From Comamonas phosphati (GTDB lineage: Bacteria > Pseudomonadota > Gammaproteobacteria > Burkholderiales > Burkholderiaceae_C): DNA of 46,499 bases. The stretch spans positions 1-46,499 of the forward strand of contig NZ_BMEU01000029.1 of assembly GCF_014637085.1 (NCBI RefSeq), read 5' to 3'. Positions 1-8,865 of the stretch are shown here, piece by piece (positions within the stretch are counted from its first letter, which is position 1; every line of letters starts with the position of its first letter). The notes under the pieces were generated by a model that had not been told where the DNA came from, made no database searches, and saw nothing but the letters and a program-made list of their open reading frames with translations. Both the position numbers and the translations under genes were made by a program.

Positions 1-58
1 GCACCAAGCGAACCGCACGTTCGCGGACTTCGGGTGAAAACTTGTTCGACTTCGTCAT
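1..58 (-). CDS. IS3-family transposase OrfA, N-terminal fragment (cut by window edge)
   Basis: The visible 19 residues read MTKSNKFSPEVRERAVRLV, the start of the helix-turn-helix OrfA protein that binds the ends of IS3-type elements. The start ATG at 58 is preceded on the minus strand by GAGAGGATTGAGCC, an acceptable ribosome binding site. OrfB, normally produced by frameshifting, would lie outside the window. The identification rests on this short but characteristic N-terminus together with the terminal repeat 50 bases upstream. Confidence 0.85.
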   Translation of the reverse strand, partial: MTKSNKFSPEVRERAVRLV

Positions 59-108
59 GGCTCAATCCTCTCAGAGAAAAGAGCCTCCTCAAAACCTGGG
101 GCGGTTCA
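1..108 (-). mobile_element. Left end of an IS3-family insertion sequence (partial)
   Basis: Read on the minus strand, the element starts at 108 with TGAACCGCCCCAGG, the kind of terminal repeat (TGA...) typical of IS3-family elements, followed about 50 bases on by an ATG that opens an OrfA-like frame. Only the end is in the window; the rest lies left of base 1. It sits inside the integrase gene at 109-882, and its first three bases (TGA) supply that gene's stop codon. The target duplication cannot be tested because the other end is missing. Confidence 0.85.
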
Positions 109-882
109 AAGTGCTCTATCTCGCCAACTTGTAGCAGCTGCTATCAGGGCTGGAACGTGCTGAAGTGGAAAATCCAAGTGATCCAGATCGATCTGTTGCT
201 GCTGACGCGCACTCTTCTGAAGTCCTTTTGGACGAACCAAAGCGCCACTACGGAACCGTATGACGCCGCCAAGCATGGTGGATTGTTTTAGGTGTTGCGC
301 TTCCTCCCGGCTGAGCGCCGTAACACCATCCACAGCTTCAAGCAAAGGCTTGTAGTCCCACTCCGCATCACTTATCAACGAGCGATCAACTCCCCCTTTT
401 AGGATGGCCATCTCTTTCGCCTCCTGTTCGAGCATCGAACAAAGACGTAAGAAATTGTTGAGCGCCGCGAGAGTATTTGACCAACTGCCAGATGCGAGAG
501 GTCTGATCCCGAGGCGCCGCGCCACTTCCTTTAGCGCTGCCTCTCGTGCATCGCTTCCCTCTTGGTATCGTGCAGTCTGACGGCTTCCGACACGCAGAGA
601 AATGCTCTCGCCGCTGCGTAGCAACTCAAGGTAGAAGTCGATGGAGTCGTTCAGAACTGCGCGCGTGACGGGCCCAGCGCCGAGGACTTTGACCTCGTAA
701 AGGTAGTCAATGAAGCGTGCTACTACTGTGCAATAGCGTCGGCGCGTCTCGAACTTAGTTCCCCCGAGCTTTCGACAGAATTCTGAGAAAACGGTGATTG
801 GCACGCCGGCTGGGTCGTACAGCCTCCAGCTCAGCCTCCCGAATTCGTTGACCTCTTCCCGACGGACATGAACCAGGGACAT
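106..882 (-). pseudogene. Tyrosine-type site-specific integrase, truncated by an IS element
   Basis: About 258 residues remain. The start at 882 is preferred over an upstream in-frame ATG at 942 because AAGAGG lies 5 bases before it. The N-terminal part looks like an integrase SAM-like core-binding domain (conserved FSEFCRKL and RFIDYLYEV segments), and the last residues, ATSWRDRAL, match the point where the catalytic domain of such integrases normally begins. That catalytic domain, with the R-H-R-H-Y residues, is absent because the IS3 element at 1-108 interrupts the frame; the stop codon is the TGA of the IS end. The gene lies beside the ssrA junction and reads away from it, as expected for an integrase of an element inserted in ssrA. 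It should be non-functional unless the IS excises precisely. The subfamily is not resolved. Confidence 0.75.
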
Positions 883-931
883 AAGAACCTCTTTTTTGTG
901 CACATTGTATGGAATAAAGATGCACAAATAA

Positions 932-954
932 AAATGCCGCAATAAGCGGCATTT
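932..954 (-). terminator. Probable Rho-independent terminator between ssrA and the integrase
   Basis: A perfect 9-bp stem (AAATGCCGC / GCGGCATTT) has a 5-base loop. On the minus strand the stem is followed by a T-rich run (TTTTTATTT), so it would end transcription coming from ssrA. On the plus strand no T run follows. It lies on the element side of the ssrA junction. Confidence 0.6.
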
Positions 955-1010
955 CAGAGAGAGGGAGGGACTACAACTTTGCGATAAAGCTGCACAGAGC
1001 CAGGTCCTGA

Positions 1011-1022
1011 GATAAGAACCCG
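1011..1022 (-). other. Junction of integrated element with the ssrA 3' end (att-like site)
   Basis: On the minus strand ssrA reads normally to GCGGACGCGGGTTC, the 5' half of the T-arm and the start of the T-loop. It then continues TTATCTCAGGACC instead of the expected T-loop end, complementary stem (CCCGC), acceptor strand and CCA. The break falls in the T-loop, a frequent crossover region for tyrosine integrases, and an integrase gene lies directly beyond it. The exact crossover point and the sequence of the other junction are not visible. Confidence 0.65.
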
Positions 1023-1372
1023 CGTCCGCAAGCCTTCGCCGGGCAGATCTACATGTTTAGCGTTCTGTTTTGAATCTCATCACCCAGACCGCGCAGGCGC
1101 ACGCTGTCTGAGCAACCAGCTTCCTTGAATCTCGCCAAGCACCAAGAAGCCCGGTACCCAGCCAGCTGATGTGAATTCCCTTGCAGCCGGGAGGTATTGC
1201 TACCCCCTTGCCCAGCCCATCAGCGTGCTGTTGCAAGGCTCACCGGATTAAGCGGCGAGTGCGAAACGTTCGTCGTTTGCAGTTAGTTTTTTGAATGGAG
1301 ATTTACGAGCGTCACTCAAGCTCGACATGCACCACACCGGTCCCGAACCCACGTCGAAACCAGGACAGCCCC
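1016..1372 (-). ncRNA. ssrA: tmRNA (one-piece), 3' end missing or displaced
   Basis: The 5' end GGGGCTGTCCTGGTTTCGACG at 1372 and the tag frame are clear. The tag is encoded at 1280-1248 and reads ANDERFALAA followed by TAA, with a GCA resume codon, a sequence typical of Comamonadaceae and related betaproteobacteria. tmRNA rescues ribosomes stalled on broken mRNA together with SmpB. Pseudoknot-rich sequence follows down to GCGGGTTC near 1016. The 3' half of the T-arm, the strand that should pair with GGGGCTG, and the CCA are not found on the far side, so as it stands the RNA could not be charged with alanine. A functional copy might exist at the other end of the integrated element or elsewhere. 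The gene begins 12 bases after gph. Confidence 0.85.
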
Positions 1373-1381
1373 ATGACTGCT

Positions 1382-1410
1382 ATTTTAGCCCCTTCCCAGG
1401 ATTTTCAAGA
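1382..1410 (-). promoter_or_regulatory. Putative sigma70 promoter of ssrA overlapping the end of gph
   Basis: On the minus strand TAAAAT (1387-1382) lies 9 bases before the tmRNA 5' end. A TCTTGA or CTTGAA -35 candidate lies 16-17 bases upstream (1410-1404). The -10 box contains the gph stop codon TAA. The fit to the known 5' end supports the call; the -35 is weak. Confidence 0.55.
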
Positions 1411-2050
1411 GCTCAAGGGGTGAATTGATCTGCGCATCGGCGCCCCAGCCCGAAGTATCGCCAACGGAACCCAGATAACCATAGCAGGCCGCCACGGTTT
1501 TCATGCCTGCGGCCCTGCCGGCCATGATGTCGCGTTCGTCGTCGCCGACATAGATGCAGTGGGAAGGATCGAGCCCCATACGCCGCGCCGCCTCGAGCAA
1601 GGGTTCGGGGTGCGGTTTGGCATGTGGCGTGGTATCGCCGCTCACAATGGCACAAGCGTTGGTAAAAAGCGACATCTGCCGAGTCAAAGGCTCGGTAAAC
1701 CGTCTCGATTTATTGGTCACAACGCCCCAGACCAGCGCAGCTGACTCCAGCGAAGCAATCAAGGAAGCTACACCGTCAAAAGCATAGGTGCGCTCGGTCA
1801 TGCATTGTTCGTAGTTCCGGAAGAACTCCTCTCGCATTTCCGCAAAGCCCGGGGATTCTGGCGTCATGCCGAAACCGATACCCAGCATGCCCCGGGCACC
1901 CGCGCCGGCCATCGGTCGGTATGCGGCCAAAGGCAATGACGGCAGGCCGCGATCCACGCGCATCTTGTCCGCCGCAGCACCCAGGTCGGGTGCGCTGTCG
2001 ATGAGCGTGCCGTCCAGATCAAACAGCACCGCCTTCACATTCATCCACAT
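1385..2050 (-). CDS. gph: Phosphoglycolate phosphatase-like HAD hydrolase
   Basis: A 221-residue HAD-superfamily hydrolase. Motif I is FDLDGTLIDS (residues about 10-19, nucleophile Asp in DLD), motif II is VVTNKS near residue 110, and motif III/IV comprises the conserved Lys of HAKPHPEPL and YVGDDERD near 167-174. This arrangement fits Gph-type enzymes that dephosphorylate 2-phosphoglycolate or similar small phosphates. It starts 3 bases after the ubiG stop, so the two are co-transcribed; the ubiG-gph pairing is common in betaproteobacteria. A second ATG two codons on (MNVKAV) is an alternative start. The related MupP phosphatase of the same superfamily cannot be excluded from sequence alone. 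The 3' end overlaps the ssrA promoter. Confidence 0.85.
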   Translation of the reverse strand: MWMNVKAVLFDLDGTLIDSAPDLGAAADKMRVDRGLPSLPLAAYRPMAGAGARGMLGIGFGMTPESPGFAEMREEFFRNYEQCMTERTYAFDGVASLIASLESAALVWGVVTNKSRRFTEPLTRQMSLFTNACAIVSGDTTPHAKPHPEPLLEAARRMGLDPSHCIYVGDDERDIMAGRAAGMKTVAACYGYLGSVGDTSGWGADAQINSPLELLKILGRG

Positions 2051-2053
2051 GAT

Positions 2054-2770
2054 TCATTGCTCCTGCGGACGGCGTGTCGCCAGCATGTAGTTCACCGAGG
2101 TATCGGCGCTCAGCCAATACCGGCCGGAAACAGGATTGTGCTCCATGCCTTTGCTGCCTTGGATCACCAGACCGGCATTGCGCGCAAAGCGGGCCAGTTC
2201 GCTGGGGCGGATCAATTTCGCGTATTCATGCGTGCCCCTGGGAATCATCTTGAGCACATATTCGGCAGCAACAATCGCCAGGCCAAACGCCTTGGCATTG
2301 CGGTTGATGGTGGAGAAGAATACCCAGCCGCCAGGCTTCACCAGCTTGGCACAGGCCGCCACGATGGAGGCCGGATCAGGGACATGCTCCAACATTTCCA
2401 TACAGGTCACCACATCGAAGGAGGCTGGCTGCTCCTGCGCCAACTGTTCCACGCTGACCTCGTGGTACTGGATATTGGGCGTGCCGGTTTCCAGCGCATG
2501 CAGCTGCGCCACGCGCAAGGCCTTGGTTGCCAGATCAATGCCCATGACCTCCGCGCCTTTGCGCGCCATGGAATCGGACAGGATGCCGCCACCGCAACCC
2601 ACGTCCAGCACGCGCTTGCCCTGCAAAGGAGCCTGGCCATCGATCCAGTCCAGGCGCAAGGGATTGATCTGATGCAACGGTTTGAACTCACTCTCGGTAT
2701 CCCACCAGTGGTGAGCGAGATTCGAGAATTTTTCCAGCTCCGAAGGGTCGGCATTGATTGTGTTGCTCAT
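2054..2770 (-). CDS. ubiG: Ubiquinone biosynthesis O-methyltransferase
   Basis: A 238-residue SAM-dependent class I methyltransferase. The SAM-binding glycine-rich motif [12 protein letters not shown] lies at about residues 54-65, the acidic motif II MGIDLA near 76, and the [11 protein letters not shown] segment near 122 is a strong UbiG signature. The N-terminal [11 protein letters not shown] region is also family-typical. UbiG performs both O-methylation steps of ubiquinone synthesis at the inner membrane. It is the first gene of a ubiG-gph unit. The upstream side faces the terminator of the OmpA-family gene, so a promoter should lie in the roughly 40 bases before 2770 or transcription must read through; no clear promoter was recognised. 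Confidence 0.95.
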   Translation of the reverse strand: MSNTINADPSELEKFSNLAHHWWDTESEFKPLHQINPLRLDWIDGQAPLQGKRVLDVGCGGGILSDSMARKGAEVMGIDLATKALRVAQLHALETGTPNIQYHEVSVEQLAQEQPASFDVVTCMEMLEHVPDPASIVAACAKLVKPGGWVFFSTINRNAKAFGLAIVAAEYVLKMIPRGTHEYAKLIRPSELARFARNAGLVIQGSKGMEHNPVSGRYWLSADTSVNYMLATRRPQEQ

Positions 2771-2810
2771 GGCTGCAATTGTCGGCGATTACGGCTTCCA
2801 TCCAGGCATA

Positions 2811-2836
2811 AAAAAAGCCCCGTTGCCGGGGCTTTT
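2811..2836 (-). terminator. Rho-independent terminator of the OmpA-family gene
   Basis: A perfect 10-bp stem (AAAAGCCCCG / CGGGGCTTTT) with a 4-base loop reading GCAA on the minus strand is followed by a run of T on that strand. It lies 20 bases after the ompA-like stop codon. Confidence 0.9.
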
Positions 2837-2855
2837 GTGGGTAGCAATCAAGGGA

Positions 2856-3494
2856 TTACTGAGCAGCGCGAGTGCCCACCACTTCGATTTCCACGCGACG
2901 GTTCTTGGCGCGGCCAGCAGCAGTCTTGTTGTCTGCGATGGGCTGGGTCTTGCCCTTGCCTTCGGTGTACACGCGGTTCTTTTCGATGCCCTTGGACACC
3001 AGGTAAGCCTTCACAGCTTCAGCACGACGCACCGACAGCTTCTGGTTGTAGGCGTCCTTGCCGATGGAGTCGGTGTGACCCACGGCGATGACCACTTCCA
3101 GGTTGATGCCCTTGACCTTGCTGGCCAGGTCGTCCAGCTTGGCCTTACCGGCGGGCTTCAGATGCGACTTGTCGAAGTCGAAGAAAGCGTCAGCCGAGTA
3201 AGTGACCTTGTTAGCCACGGCAACCGGGGGAGTAGGAGCAACTGCAGGAGCGGGAGCAGCAACGGGAGCAGCAGCCTTCAGGGCGCCATCGCAATCAGCA
3301 GCGGCCGTGGCGGGAGTCCAGTTGGCATCGCGCCAGCACAGTTCGTTGGTGCCGTTCTTCCACACCAGCTCGCTGGTGCCGTTTTGCCAGTTGTCGATGG
3401 TCTTGCCACCGTCAGCAGCCTTCACTTGTGCGCCAGCGGCCGTCACGAGGGCAGCAGAGGCCAACAACATCGCCACTTTGTTCAGTTTCTTCAT
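2856..3494 (-). CDS. OmpA-family outer membrane protein with peptidoglycan-binding domain
   Basis: 212 residues from the ATG at 3494, chosen because AGGAG lies 4 bases upstream and a signal peptide (MKKLNKVAMLLASAALVTAAGA) follows directly; an in-frame ATG at 3548 lacks both. The mature protein starts with a short segment containing two similar blocks (NWQNGTSELVWKNGTNELCW), then an Ala/Pro/Val-rich linker (about residues 90-115), then a C-terminal OmpA domain with FDFDKSHLKPAGK, GHTDSIG and NRRVEIEV motifs that bind diaminopimelate of peptidoglycan. It lacks the full 8-strand barrel of E. coli OmpA, so it is a short OmpA-like protein of the type abundant in Comamonadaceae. Monocistronic, with its own terminator, divergent from gyrA. 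Confidence 0.9.
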   Translation of the reverse strand: MKKLNKVAMLLASAALVTAAGAQVKAADGGKTIDNWQNGTSELVWKNGTNELCWRDANWTPATAAADCDGALKAAAPVAAPAPAVAPTPPVAVANKVTYSADAFFDFDKSHLKPAGKAKLDDLASKVKGINLEVVIAVGHTDSIGKDAYNQKLSVRRAEAVKAYLVSKGIEKNRVYTEGKGKTQPIADNKTAAGRAKNRRVEIEVVGTRAAQ

Positions 3495-3582
3495 GGTTCT
3501 CCTCTTGGGGAAAAAGCCGCAGCAAGGCTGCGAATTTGTGGACGTCATCAGTGACCATCACCAAAAACGTTGAAATGATTGT

Positions 3583-3612
3583 GCCATACGTAACATGCCG
3601 ACGTGTTGTCAA
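3583..3612 (-). promoter_or_regulatory. Putative promoter of the OmpA-family gene
   Basis: On the minus strand a consensus -35 TTGACA (3612-3607) is followed after 18 bases by TATGGC (3588-3583). It would give a leader of about 80 bases. The -10 is imperfect, but the consensus -35 in the divergent ompA/gyrA interval supports the call. Confidence 0.45.
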
Positions 3613-3684
3613 CCGGGCCTCAACGGGTAGGACAGCGGCGTAATTCCCAAGTTATGTTGCGCTGCTGCCACAGGCCATTCGACC

Positions 3685-3690
3685 TAAAAT
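3685..3690 (+). promoter_or_regulatory. Putative -10 element of the gyrA promoter
   Basis: TAAAAT within CCTAAAATGG lies 34 bases before the gyrA ATG. The same CCTAAAAT block precedes lapA and mrpA. No good -35 was found at 16-18 bases. Confidence 0.35.
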
Positions 3691-3723
3691 GGTTGCTTTC
3701 CCGCCGTCAAAGTATCGCCAGAC

Positions 3724-6423
3724 ATGACCCAGTTTGCTAAAGAAACTCTGCCCATCAGCCTAGAAGAGGAGATGCGTCGCAGTTATCTCGATTACGCCAT
3801 GAGCGTGATCGTGGGCCGGGCGCTTCCCGACGCGCGCGATGGCCTCAAGCCCGTGCACCGTCGCGTGCTGTATGCCATGCACGAGCTCAACAACGATTGG
3901 AACCGCCCCTATAAAAAGTCGGCCCGTATCGTCGGTGACGTGATCGGTAAATACCACCCGCACGGCGACAGTGCCGTGTACGACACCATCGTGCGCATGG
4001 CCCAGGATTTCTCGCTGCGCCACATGCTCGTGGACGGCCAGGGCAACTTCGGCTCGGTGGACGGCGACAGCGCCGCCGCCATGCGTTACACCGAAATCCG
4101 CCTCTCGAAGATCGCCCATGAAATGCTGGCCGACATCGACAAGGAGACCGTGGATTTCGGCCCCAACTACGACGGCTCCGAGCAGGAACCGCTGGTGCTG
4201 CCGACCCGCCTGCCGAACCTGCTGGTCAACGGCTCCTCGGGCATTGCCGTGGGCATGGCGACCAATATTCCGCCGCACAACCTCAACGAGGTGGTGGATG
4301 CCTGCCTGCACCTGCTGCAAAACGGCGATGCCTCCATCGATGACCTGATGGAGATCATCCCGGCGCCGGACTTCCCGACCGCCGGCATCATCTACGGCAT
4401 CAACGGCGTCAAGGACGGCTACCGCACCGGCCGCGGCCGCGTGGTGATGCGCGCCAAGTGCCATTTCGAGGACATCGACCGCGGCCAGCGCCAGGCCATC
4501 ATCGTTGACGAGCTGCCCTACCAGGTCAACAAGAAGACGCTGCAGGAGCGCATGGCCGAACTGGTGCACGAGAAGAAGATCGAAGGCATCAGCCATATCC
4601 AGGACGAGTCCGACAAGTCGGGCATGCGCCTGGTGATCGAGCTCAAGCGCGGCGAAGTGCCCGAGGTGGTGCTCAACAACCTCTACAAGCTGACCCAGCT
4701 GCAAGACACCTTCGGCATGAACATGGTGGCGCTGGTCAACGGCCAGCCCAAGCTGTGCAATCTGAAGGAGCTGATCCAGGTCTTCCTGCAGCACCGCCGC
4801 GAAGTGGTCACGCGCCGCACGGTGTTCGAGCTGCGCAAGGCCCGCGACCGCGGCCACGTGCTGGAAGGCCTGGCCGTGGCACTGGCCAATATCGACGACT
4901 TCATCGCCGTCATCCGCAACGCGCCCACGCCGCCCGTGGCCAAGGCCGAGCTGATGAACCGCAGCTGGGACAGCAAGCTGGTGCGCGAGATGCTCACCCG
5001 CACGCGCGCCGACGGCGGCGTGGTCAATGCCGACGACTACCGCCCCGAAGGCCTGGAAGTCGAATATGGCATGCAGCAAAACGGCCTGTACCGCCTGTCG
5101 GAAACCCAGGCCCAGGAAATCCTGCAGATGCGCCTGCAGCGCCTGACCGGCCTGGAGCAGGACAAGATCGTCGCCGAGTACAAGGAGATCATGACGCTCA
5201 TCGAGGACCTGCTGGACATCCTGGCCAAGCCCGAGCGCGTCTCCACCATCATCGGCGAAGAGCTGAACACCGTGAAGGCCGAGTTCGGCCAGAACAAGAA
5301 GGGCGCTCGCCGCTCCACCATCGAGTACAGCGCCCAGGACCTCTCCACCGAAGACCTGATCACGCCCACCGACATGGTGGTCACGCTCTCGCACACCGGC
5401 TACATCAAGAGCCAGCCTTTGAGCGAATACCGCTCGCAAAAGCGCGGCGGGCGCGGCAAGCAGGCCACGGCCACCAAGGAAGACGACTGGATCGACCAGC
5501 TCTTCATCGCCAACACGCACGACTATCTGCTGTGCTTCTCCAACCGCGGCCGCATGTACTGGCTCAAGGTCTGGGAAGTGCCTTCGGGCTCGCGCGGCTC
5601 GCGCGGCCGCCCCATCGTCAACATGTTCCCGCTGCAGGACGGCGAGAAGATCAACGTGGTGCTGCCGCTGACCGGCGACAACCGCAGCTTCCCGGCCGAT
5701 CACTACGTGTTCATGGCCACCAGCATGGGTACGGTGAAGAAGACGGCACTGGACGAGTTCAGCAATCCACGCAAGGCCGGCATCATCGCCGTGGGCCTGG
5801 ACGAAGGCGACTACCTGATCGGCGCGGCGCTGACCGACGGCAAGCATGACGTGATGCTGTTCTCCGACGGCGGCAAGGCCGTGCGCTTCGACGAGAACGA
5901 CGTGCGCCCCATGGGCCGCAATGCGCGCGGCGTGCGCGGCATGAATATCGAGGACGGCCAGAGCGTGATCGCCATGCTGGTGGCCGAGGACGAATCGCAA
6001 TCCGTGCTGACAGCCACCGAAAACGGCTATGGCAAGCGCACCTCCATCGTGGAATACACACGCCACGGCCGCGGTACCAAGGGCATGATTGCGATCCAGC
6101 AAAGCGAGCGCAACGGCAAGGTCGTCGCCGCCACGCTGGTGCGTGCCGATGACGAGATCATGCTGATCACCGACACCGGCGTGCTGGTGCGCACCCGCGT
6201 CGCGGAAATCCGCGAGCTGGGCCGCGCCACCCAGGGCGTGACGCTGATCAACCTGGACGAAGGCGCCAAGCTCAGCGGCCTGCAGCGCATCGTGGAAAAC
6301 GATGCGAACGAAGCCGATCACGCCGGCGAATCCGATCCGGCCACGGACGCACCCGCAACCGATGCCCCCGACGAAGCCGCCGACGGCAGCAGCGCCGGAC
6401 AGGAGCCGGGCGATCACGCGTAA
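3724..6423 (+). CDS. gyrA: DNA gyrase subunit A
   Basis: 899 residues. GyrA forms the breakage-reunion core of gyrase (A2B2), which introduces negative supercoils. The catalytic tyrosine is Tyr122 in AMRYTEIR, preceded by Arg121. The quinolone-resistance region reads GDSAVYDT with Ser83 and Asp87, both wild type by E. coli numbering, so no target mutation is seen there. The GyrA-box is present in the C-terminal beta-pinwheel as QKRGGRGK. The C-terminus carries a roughly 40-residue acidic Asp/Ala/Glu-rich tail ([16 protein letters not shown]...), consistent with the regulatory tail of gyrases. It heads the long plus-strand cluster with serC about 110 bases downstream. Confidence 0.98.
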   Translation: MTQFAKETLPISLEEEMRRSYLDYAMSVIVGRALPDARDGLKPVHRRVLYAMHELNNDWNRPYKKSARIVGDVIGKYHPHGDSAVYDTIVRMAQDFSLRHMLVDGQGNFGSVDGDSAAAMRYTEIRLSKIAHEMLADIDKETVDFGPNYDGSEQEPLVLPTRLPNLLVNGSSGIAVGMATNIPPHNLNEVVDACLHLLQNGDASIDDLMEIIPAPDFPTAGIIYGINGVKDGYRTGRGRVVMRAKCHFEDIDRGQRQAIIVDELPYQVNKKTLQERMAELVHEKKIEGISHIQDESDKSGMRLVIELKRGEVPEVVLNNLYKLTQLQDTFGMNMVALVNGQPKLCNLKELIQVFLQHRREVVTRRTVFELRKARDRGHVLEGLAVALANIDDFIAVIRNAPTPPVAKAELMNRSWDSKLVREMLTRTRADGGVVNADDYRPEGLEVEYGMQQNGLYRLSETQAQEILQMRLQRLTGLEQDKIVAEYKEIMTLIEDLLDILAKPERVSTIIGEELNTVKAEFGQNKKGARRSTIEYSAQDLSTEDLITPTDMVVTLSHTGYIKSQPLSEYRSQKRGGRGKQATATKEDDWIDQLFIANTHDYLLCFSNRGRMYWLKVWEVPSGSRGSRGRPIVNMFPLQDGEKINVVLPLTGDNRSFPADHYVFMATSMGTVKKTALDEFSNPRKAGIIAVGLDEGDYLIGAALTDGKHDVMLFSDGGKAVRFDENDVRPMGRNARGVRGMNIEDGQSVIAMLVAEDESQSVLTATENGYGKRTSIVEYTRHGRGTKGMIAIQQSERNGKVVAATLVRADDEIMLITDTGVLVRTRVAEIRELGRATQGVTLINLDEGAKLSGLQRIVENDANEADHAGESDPATDAPATDAPDEAADGSSAGQEPGDHA

Positions 6424-6473
6424 GCGCTGCACGCCTGCCGAAGCTGCTTGCAGCTTCAAAGCCACCCGGCTGA

Positions 6474-6518
6474 AATTTTGATAGCTGCCGGCGCTCCATT
6501 TTCCTGCGCCGGCACCTG
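6474..6518 (+). repeat. Dispersed intergenic hairpin repeat (TTTTGATAGCTGC type), copy 1
   Basis: Between gyrA and serC the sequence TTTTGATAGCTGCCGGCGC is followed after about 11 bases by GCGCCGGCACCTGATTT, an imperfect inverted repeat. Related cores occur at 27004-27020 and, inverted, at 31119-31133. It may act as a terminator-like or mRNA-end structure. Confidence 0.5.
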
Positions 6519-6535
6519 ATTTGATCGTGAATCCC

Positions 6536-7645
6536 ATGAACCGCCCCTACAACTTCTCCGCCGGCCCCGCCGCCATCCCTGAAGAAGTGCTGCAGCAAGC
6601 AGCCGCCGAAATGCTCGACTGGCACGGCTCCGGCATGGGCGTGATGGAGATGAGCCACCGCGGCAAGGAATTCATCTCGATCTACGAAAACGCCGAAGCC
6701 GACCTGCGCGAGCTGCTGGGCGTCCCGGCCCATTTCAAGATCCTCTTCATGCAGGGCGGCGGCATTGCCGAGAACGCCATCGTGCCGCTGAACCTGTCGC
6801 GCGCCGGCGTGGTGGACTTCGTGGTCACCGGCAGCTGGAGCCAGAAGTCGGCCAAGGAAGCCGCCAAGTACGCCAGCGAATCGCATATCGCTGCCACGGC
6901 CAAGGACAGCGACTACACCACGATTCCGGCCGCCTCGTCCTGGCAACTGAGCCGCGGCGCCAGCTATGTGCACATCTGCAGCAACGAGACCATCCACGGC
7001 GTGGAGTTCCAGGAGCTGCCCGACCTCAAGGCGCTGGGCTCGGATGCGCCGCTGGTCGTCGACTTCTCCTCGCACGTGGCTTCGCGCTCCATCGACTGGA
7101 GCCGCGTGGGCCTGGCCTTTGGCGGCGCGCAAAAGAACATCGGCCCCGCCGGCCTGACCATCGTCGTCGTGCGCGAGGACCTGCTCGGCCACGCCCTGCC
7201 CGCCTGCCCCAGCGCCTTTGATTATCGTGTCGTGGCCGACAACGACTCCATGTACAACACGCCGCCGACCTGGGGTATCTACATGGCCGGCCTGACCTTC
7301 CAGTGGCTCAAGCGCCAGACCGAGGGCAGCCTGAGCGGCGTGGCCGCCATGGAGGCGCGCAACATGGCCAAGGCCCAGCTGTTCTACGATTACGTGGACC
7401 AGTCCTCGTTCTACGTGAACAAGGTGGCGGTCAACTGCCGCTCGCGCATGAACATCCCCTTCTTCCTGCACGACGAGTCGCGCAACGAAGCCTTCCTGGC
7501 CGGCGCCAAGCAAGCCGGCCTGCTGCAGCTCAAGGGCCACAAGTCCGTGGGCGGCATGCGCGCCAGCATCTACAACGCCATGCCCATAGCAGGCGTGCAG
7601 GCGCTCATCGCCTACATGCAGGACTTCGAGCAGCGCAAGGCCTGA
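6536..7645 (+). CDS. serC: Phosphoserine aminotransferase
   Basis: 369 residues from the ATG at 6536 ([15 protein letters not shown], the family's invariant start); an in-frame TTG at 6521 is a less likely start. A PLP-dependent class V aminotransferase making 3-phosphoserine from 3-phosphohydroxypyruvate and glutamate, and also serving pyridoxal phosphate synthesis. The PLP lysine is in [11 protein letters not shown]. Other family motifs are HRGKEF, MQGGG near the N-terminus and the C-terminal [11 protein letters not shown]. Its position between gyrA and pheA is the conserved betaproteobacterial arrangement. Confidence 0.97.
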   Translation: MNRPYNFSAGPAAIPEEVLQQAAAEMLDWHGSGMGVMEMSHRGKEFISIYENAEADLRELLGVPAHFKILFMQGGGIAENAIVPLNLSRAGVVDFVVTGSWSQKSAKEAAKYASESHIAATAKDSDYTTIPAASSWQLSRGASYVHICSNETIHGVEFQELPDLKALGSDAPLVVDFSSHVASRSIDWSRVGLAFGGAQKNIGPAGLTIVVVREDLLGHALPACPSAFDYRVVADNDSMYNTPPTWGIYMAGLTFQWLKRQTEGSLSGVAAMEARNMAKAQLFYDYVDQSSFYVNKVAVNCRSRMNIPFFLHDESRNEAFLAGAKQAGLLQLKGHKSVGGMRASIYNAMPIAGVQALIAYMQDFEQRKA

Positions 7646-7661
7646 AGCCGGAGCAACATAT

Positions 7662-7757
7662 AAAAAAATGAGCTGCCAGCGTCTGATCTGCAAGTACTTC
7701 ACCAAGGTTCTGCTTTGAGGTCATTGATTCACAGGCGCCAGCAGCTACGCTTTTTGA
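7662..7757 (+). repeat. Degenerate hairpin repeat remnants before pheA
   Basis: AAAAAATGAGCTGCCAGCG (7665-7682) and, inverted, CGCCAGCAGCTACGCTTTTTGA about 55 bases later bracket the serC-pheA interval. They resemble a diverged form of the dispersed AGCTGC/GCAGCT repeat seen elsewhere in the window. The 119-base interval holds no recognised gene. Confidence 0.3.
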
Positions 7758-7764
7758 GGTATTC

Positions 7765-8865
7765 ATGAGTACAGAACCCCAAGCCAGTCCGGAGCTGCTG
7801 CAGCTGCGCACACAGATCGATTCGCTGGACCGGCAGCTGCTGGAACTGGTCAACCAGCGCGCCCACGTGGCCGAGCAAGTGGGTGAACTCAAGAAAAAGG
7901 AAGGCTCGGCCTTCTTCCGCCCGGACCGCGTGGCCCAGGTCATTGAGAAGATCAAGTCCAACAACCCCGGCCCGCTCAAGGGCGCGCACGTGGCCGCCAT
8001 CTGGCGCGAGATCATGTCGGCCTGCCTGGCGCTGGAGTCGCCCCAGCGCGTGGCCGTGCTCGGCCCCGCCGGCACCTTCTGCGAGGAAGCGGCCATCCAG
8101 TACTTCGGCGGCGCGGCCGACCTGATGTACTGCAACAGCTTCGAGGAAGTCTTCCACGCCACGGCCGCCGGCAGCGCCCAGTACGGCGTGGTGGGCGTGG
8201 AGAACTCCAACGAAGGCGTGGTCACGCGCTCGCTGGACATGTTCCTGCACACGCCCTGCCATGTGGTGGGCGAGGTCAGCATGCTGATCCGCCACAACCT
8301 CATGCGCACCACCAACTCCATGGAAGGCATCGAGGTGGTGGCTGCCCACCCGCAGGCCCTGGCCCAGTGCCAGGGCTGGCTGTCCAAGCACCTGCCGCAC
8401 GCCGAGCGCCGCCCCGTGGAAAGCAATGCCGAAGGCGCGCGCCTGGCCGCGCTGAACCCGACCTGGGCCGGCATCGCCAGCGAGCGCGCGGCCCAGCAAT
8501 TCGGCCTGCACATCACGGCCCACGCCATCCAGGACGACGCCTACAACCGCACGCGTTTTGCCGTCATCTGCCTGCCGCACACGCTGGCCACGGCCGCGCC
8601 CAGCGGCCATGACTGCACCAGCCTGGTCCTCTCCGTGCCCAACCGGGCCGGCGCAGTGCACGACCTGCTGGTGCCGCTGAAGAAGCACGGCGTGTCCATG
8701 ACGCGCTTCGAGTCGCGCCCCGCGCGCACCGGCCAGTGGGAGTACTACTTCTACATCGACCTCGAAGGCCACCCGGCCCAAGCCAACGTGGCCGCCGCGC
8801 TGGACGAGCTGCGCGGCCTGTGCGCCTTCTACAAGGTGCTGGGCACCTACCCGGTGGCCAAGTGA
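7765..8865 (+). CDS. pheA: Bifunctional chorismate mutase/prephenate dehydratase (P-protein)
   Basis: 366 residues. Residues about 10-95 form an AroQ-type chorismate mutase domain (LRTQIDSLDRQLLELVNQRA). About 95-280 form the prephenate dehydratase domain (GPAGTFCEEAA near the start, and YNRTRFAVI containing the catalytic Thr-Arg-Phe motif). About 285-360 form an ACT domain with the ESRPA motif expected for phenylalanine feedback inhibition. The product chain chorismate-prephenate-phenylpyruvate feeds phenylalanine synthesis. The stop codon TGA overlaps the tyrA ATG by one base (TGATG), so the two genes are translationally linked. hisC, which lies between pheA and tyrA in some relatives, is absent here. 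Confidence 0.97.
   Translation: MSTEPQASPELLQLRTQIDSLDRQLLELVNQRAHVAEQVGELKKKEGSAFFRPDRVAQVIEKIKSNNPGPLKGAHVAAIWREIMSACLALESPQRVAVLGPAGTFCEEAAIQYFGGAADLMYCNSFEEVFHATAAGSAQYGVVGVENSNEGVVTRSLDMFLHTPCHVVGEVSMLIRHNLMRTTNSMEGIEVVAAHPQALAQCQGWLSKHLPHAERRPVESNAEGARLAALNPTWAGIASERAAQQFGLHITAHAIQDDAYNRTRFAVICLPHTLATAAPSGHDCTSLVLSVPNRAGAVHDLLVPLKKHGVSMTRFESRPARTGQWEYYFYIDLEGHPAQANVAAALDELRGLCAFYKVLGTYPVAK

Noticed and set aside
1016-1372. Circularly permuted (two-piece) tmRNA as explanation for the missing 3' end
   Set aside because: The RNA starts with the standard one-piece 5' end GGGGCTG followed by the tag region; permuted forms have the acceptor piece upstream, and none is seen there.
3760-6537. 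Long open frame antisense to gyrA (over 900 codons)
   Set aside because: It mirrors gyrA codon structure in a GC-rich genome, has His/Ala/Val-rich composition and no family features.
8736-8864. Earlier start for tyrA within pheA
   Set aside because: The TGATG overlap at 8863-8867 is the usual coupled arrangement, and the upstream extension is a pheA shadow without family similarity.
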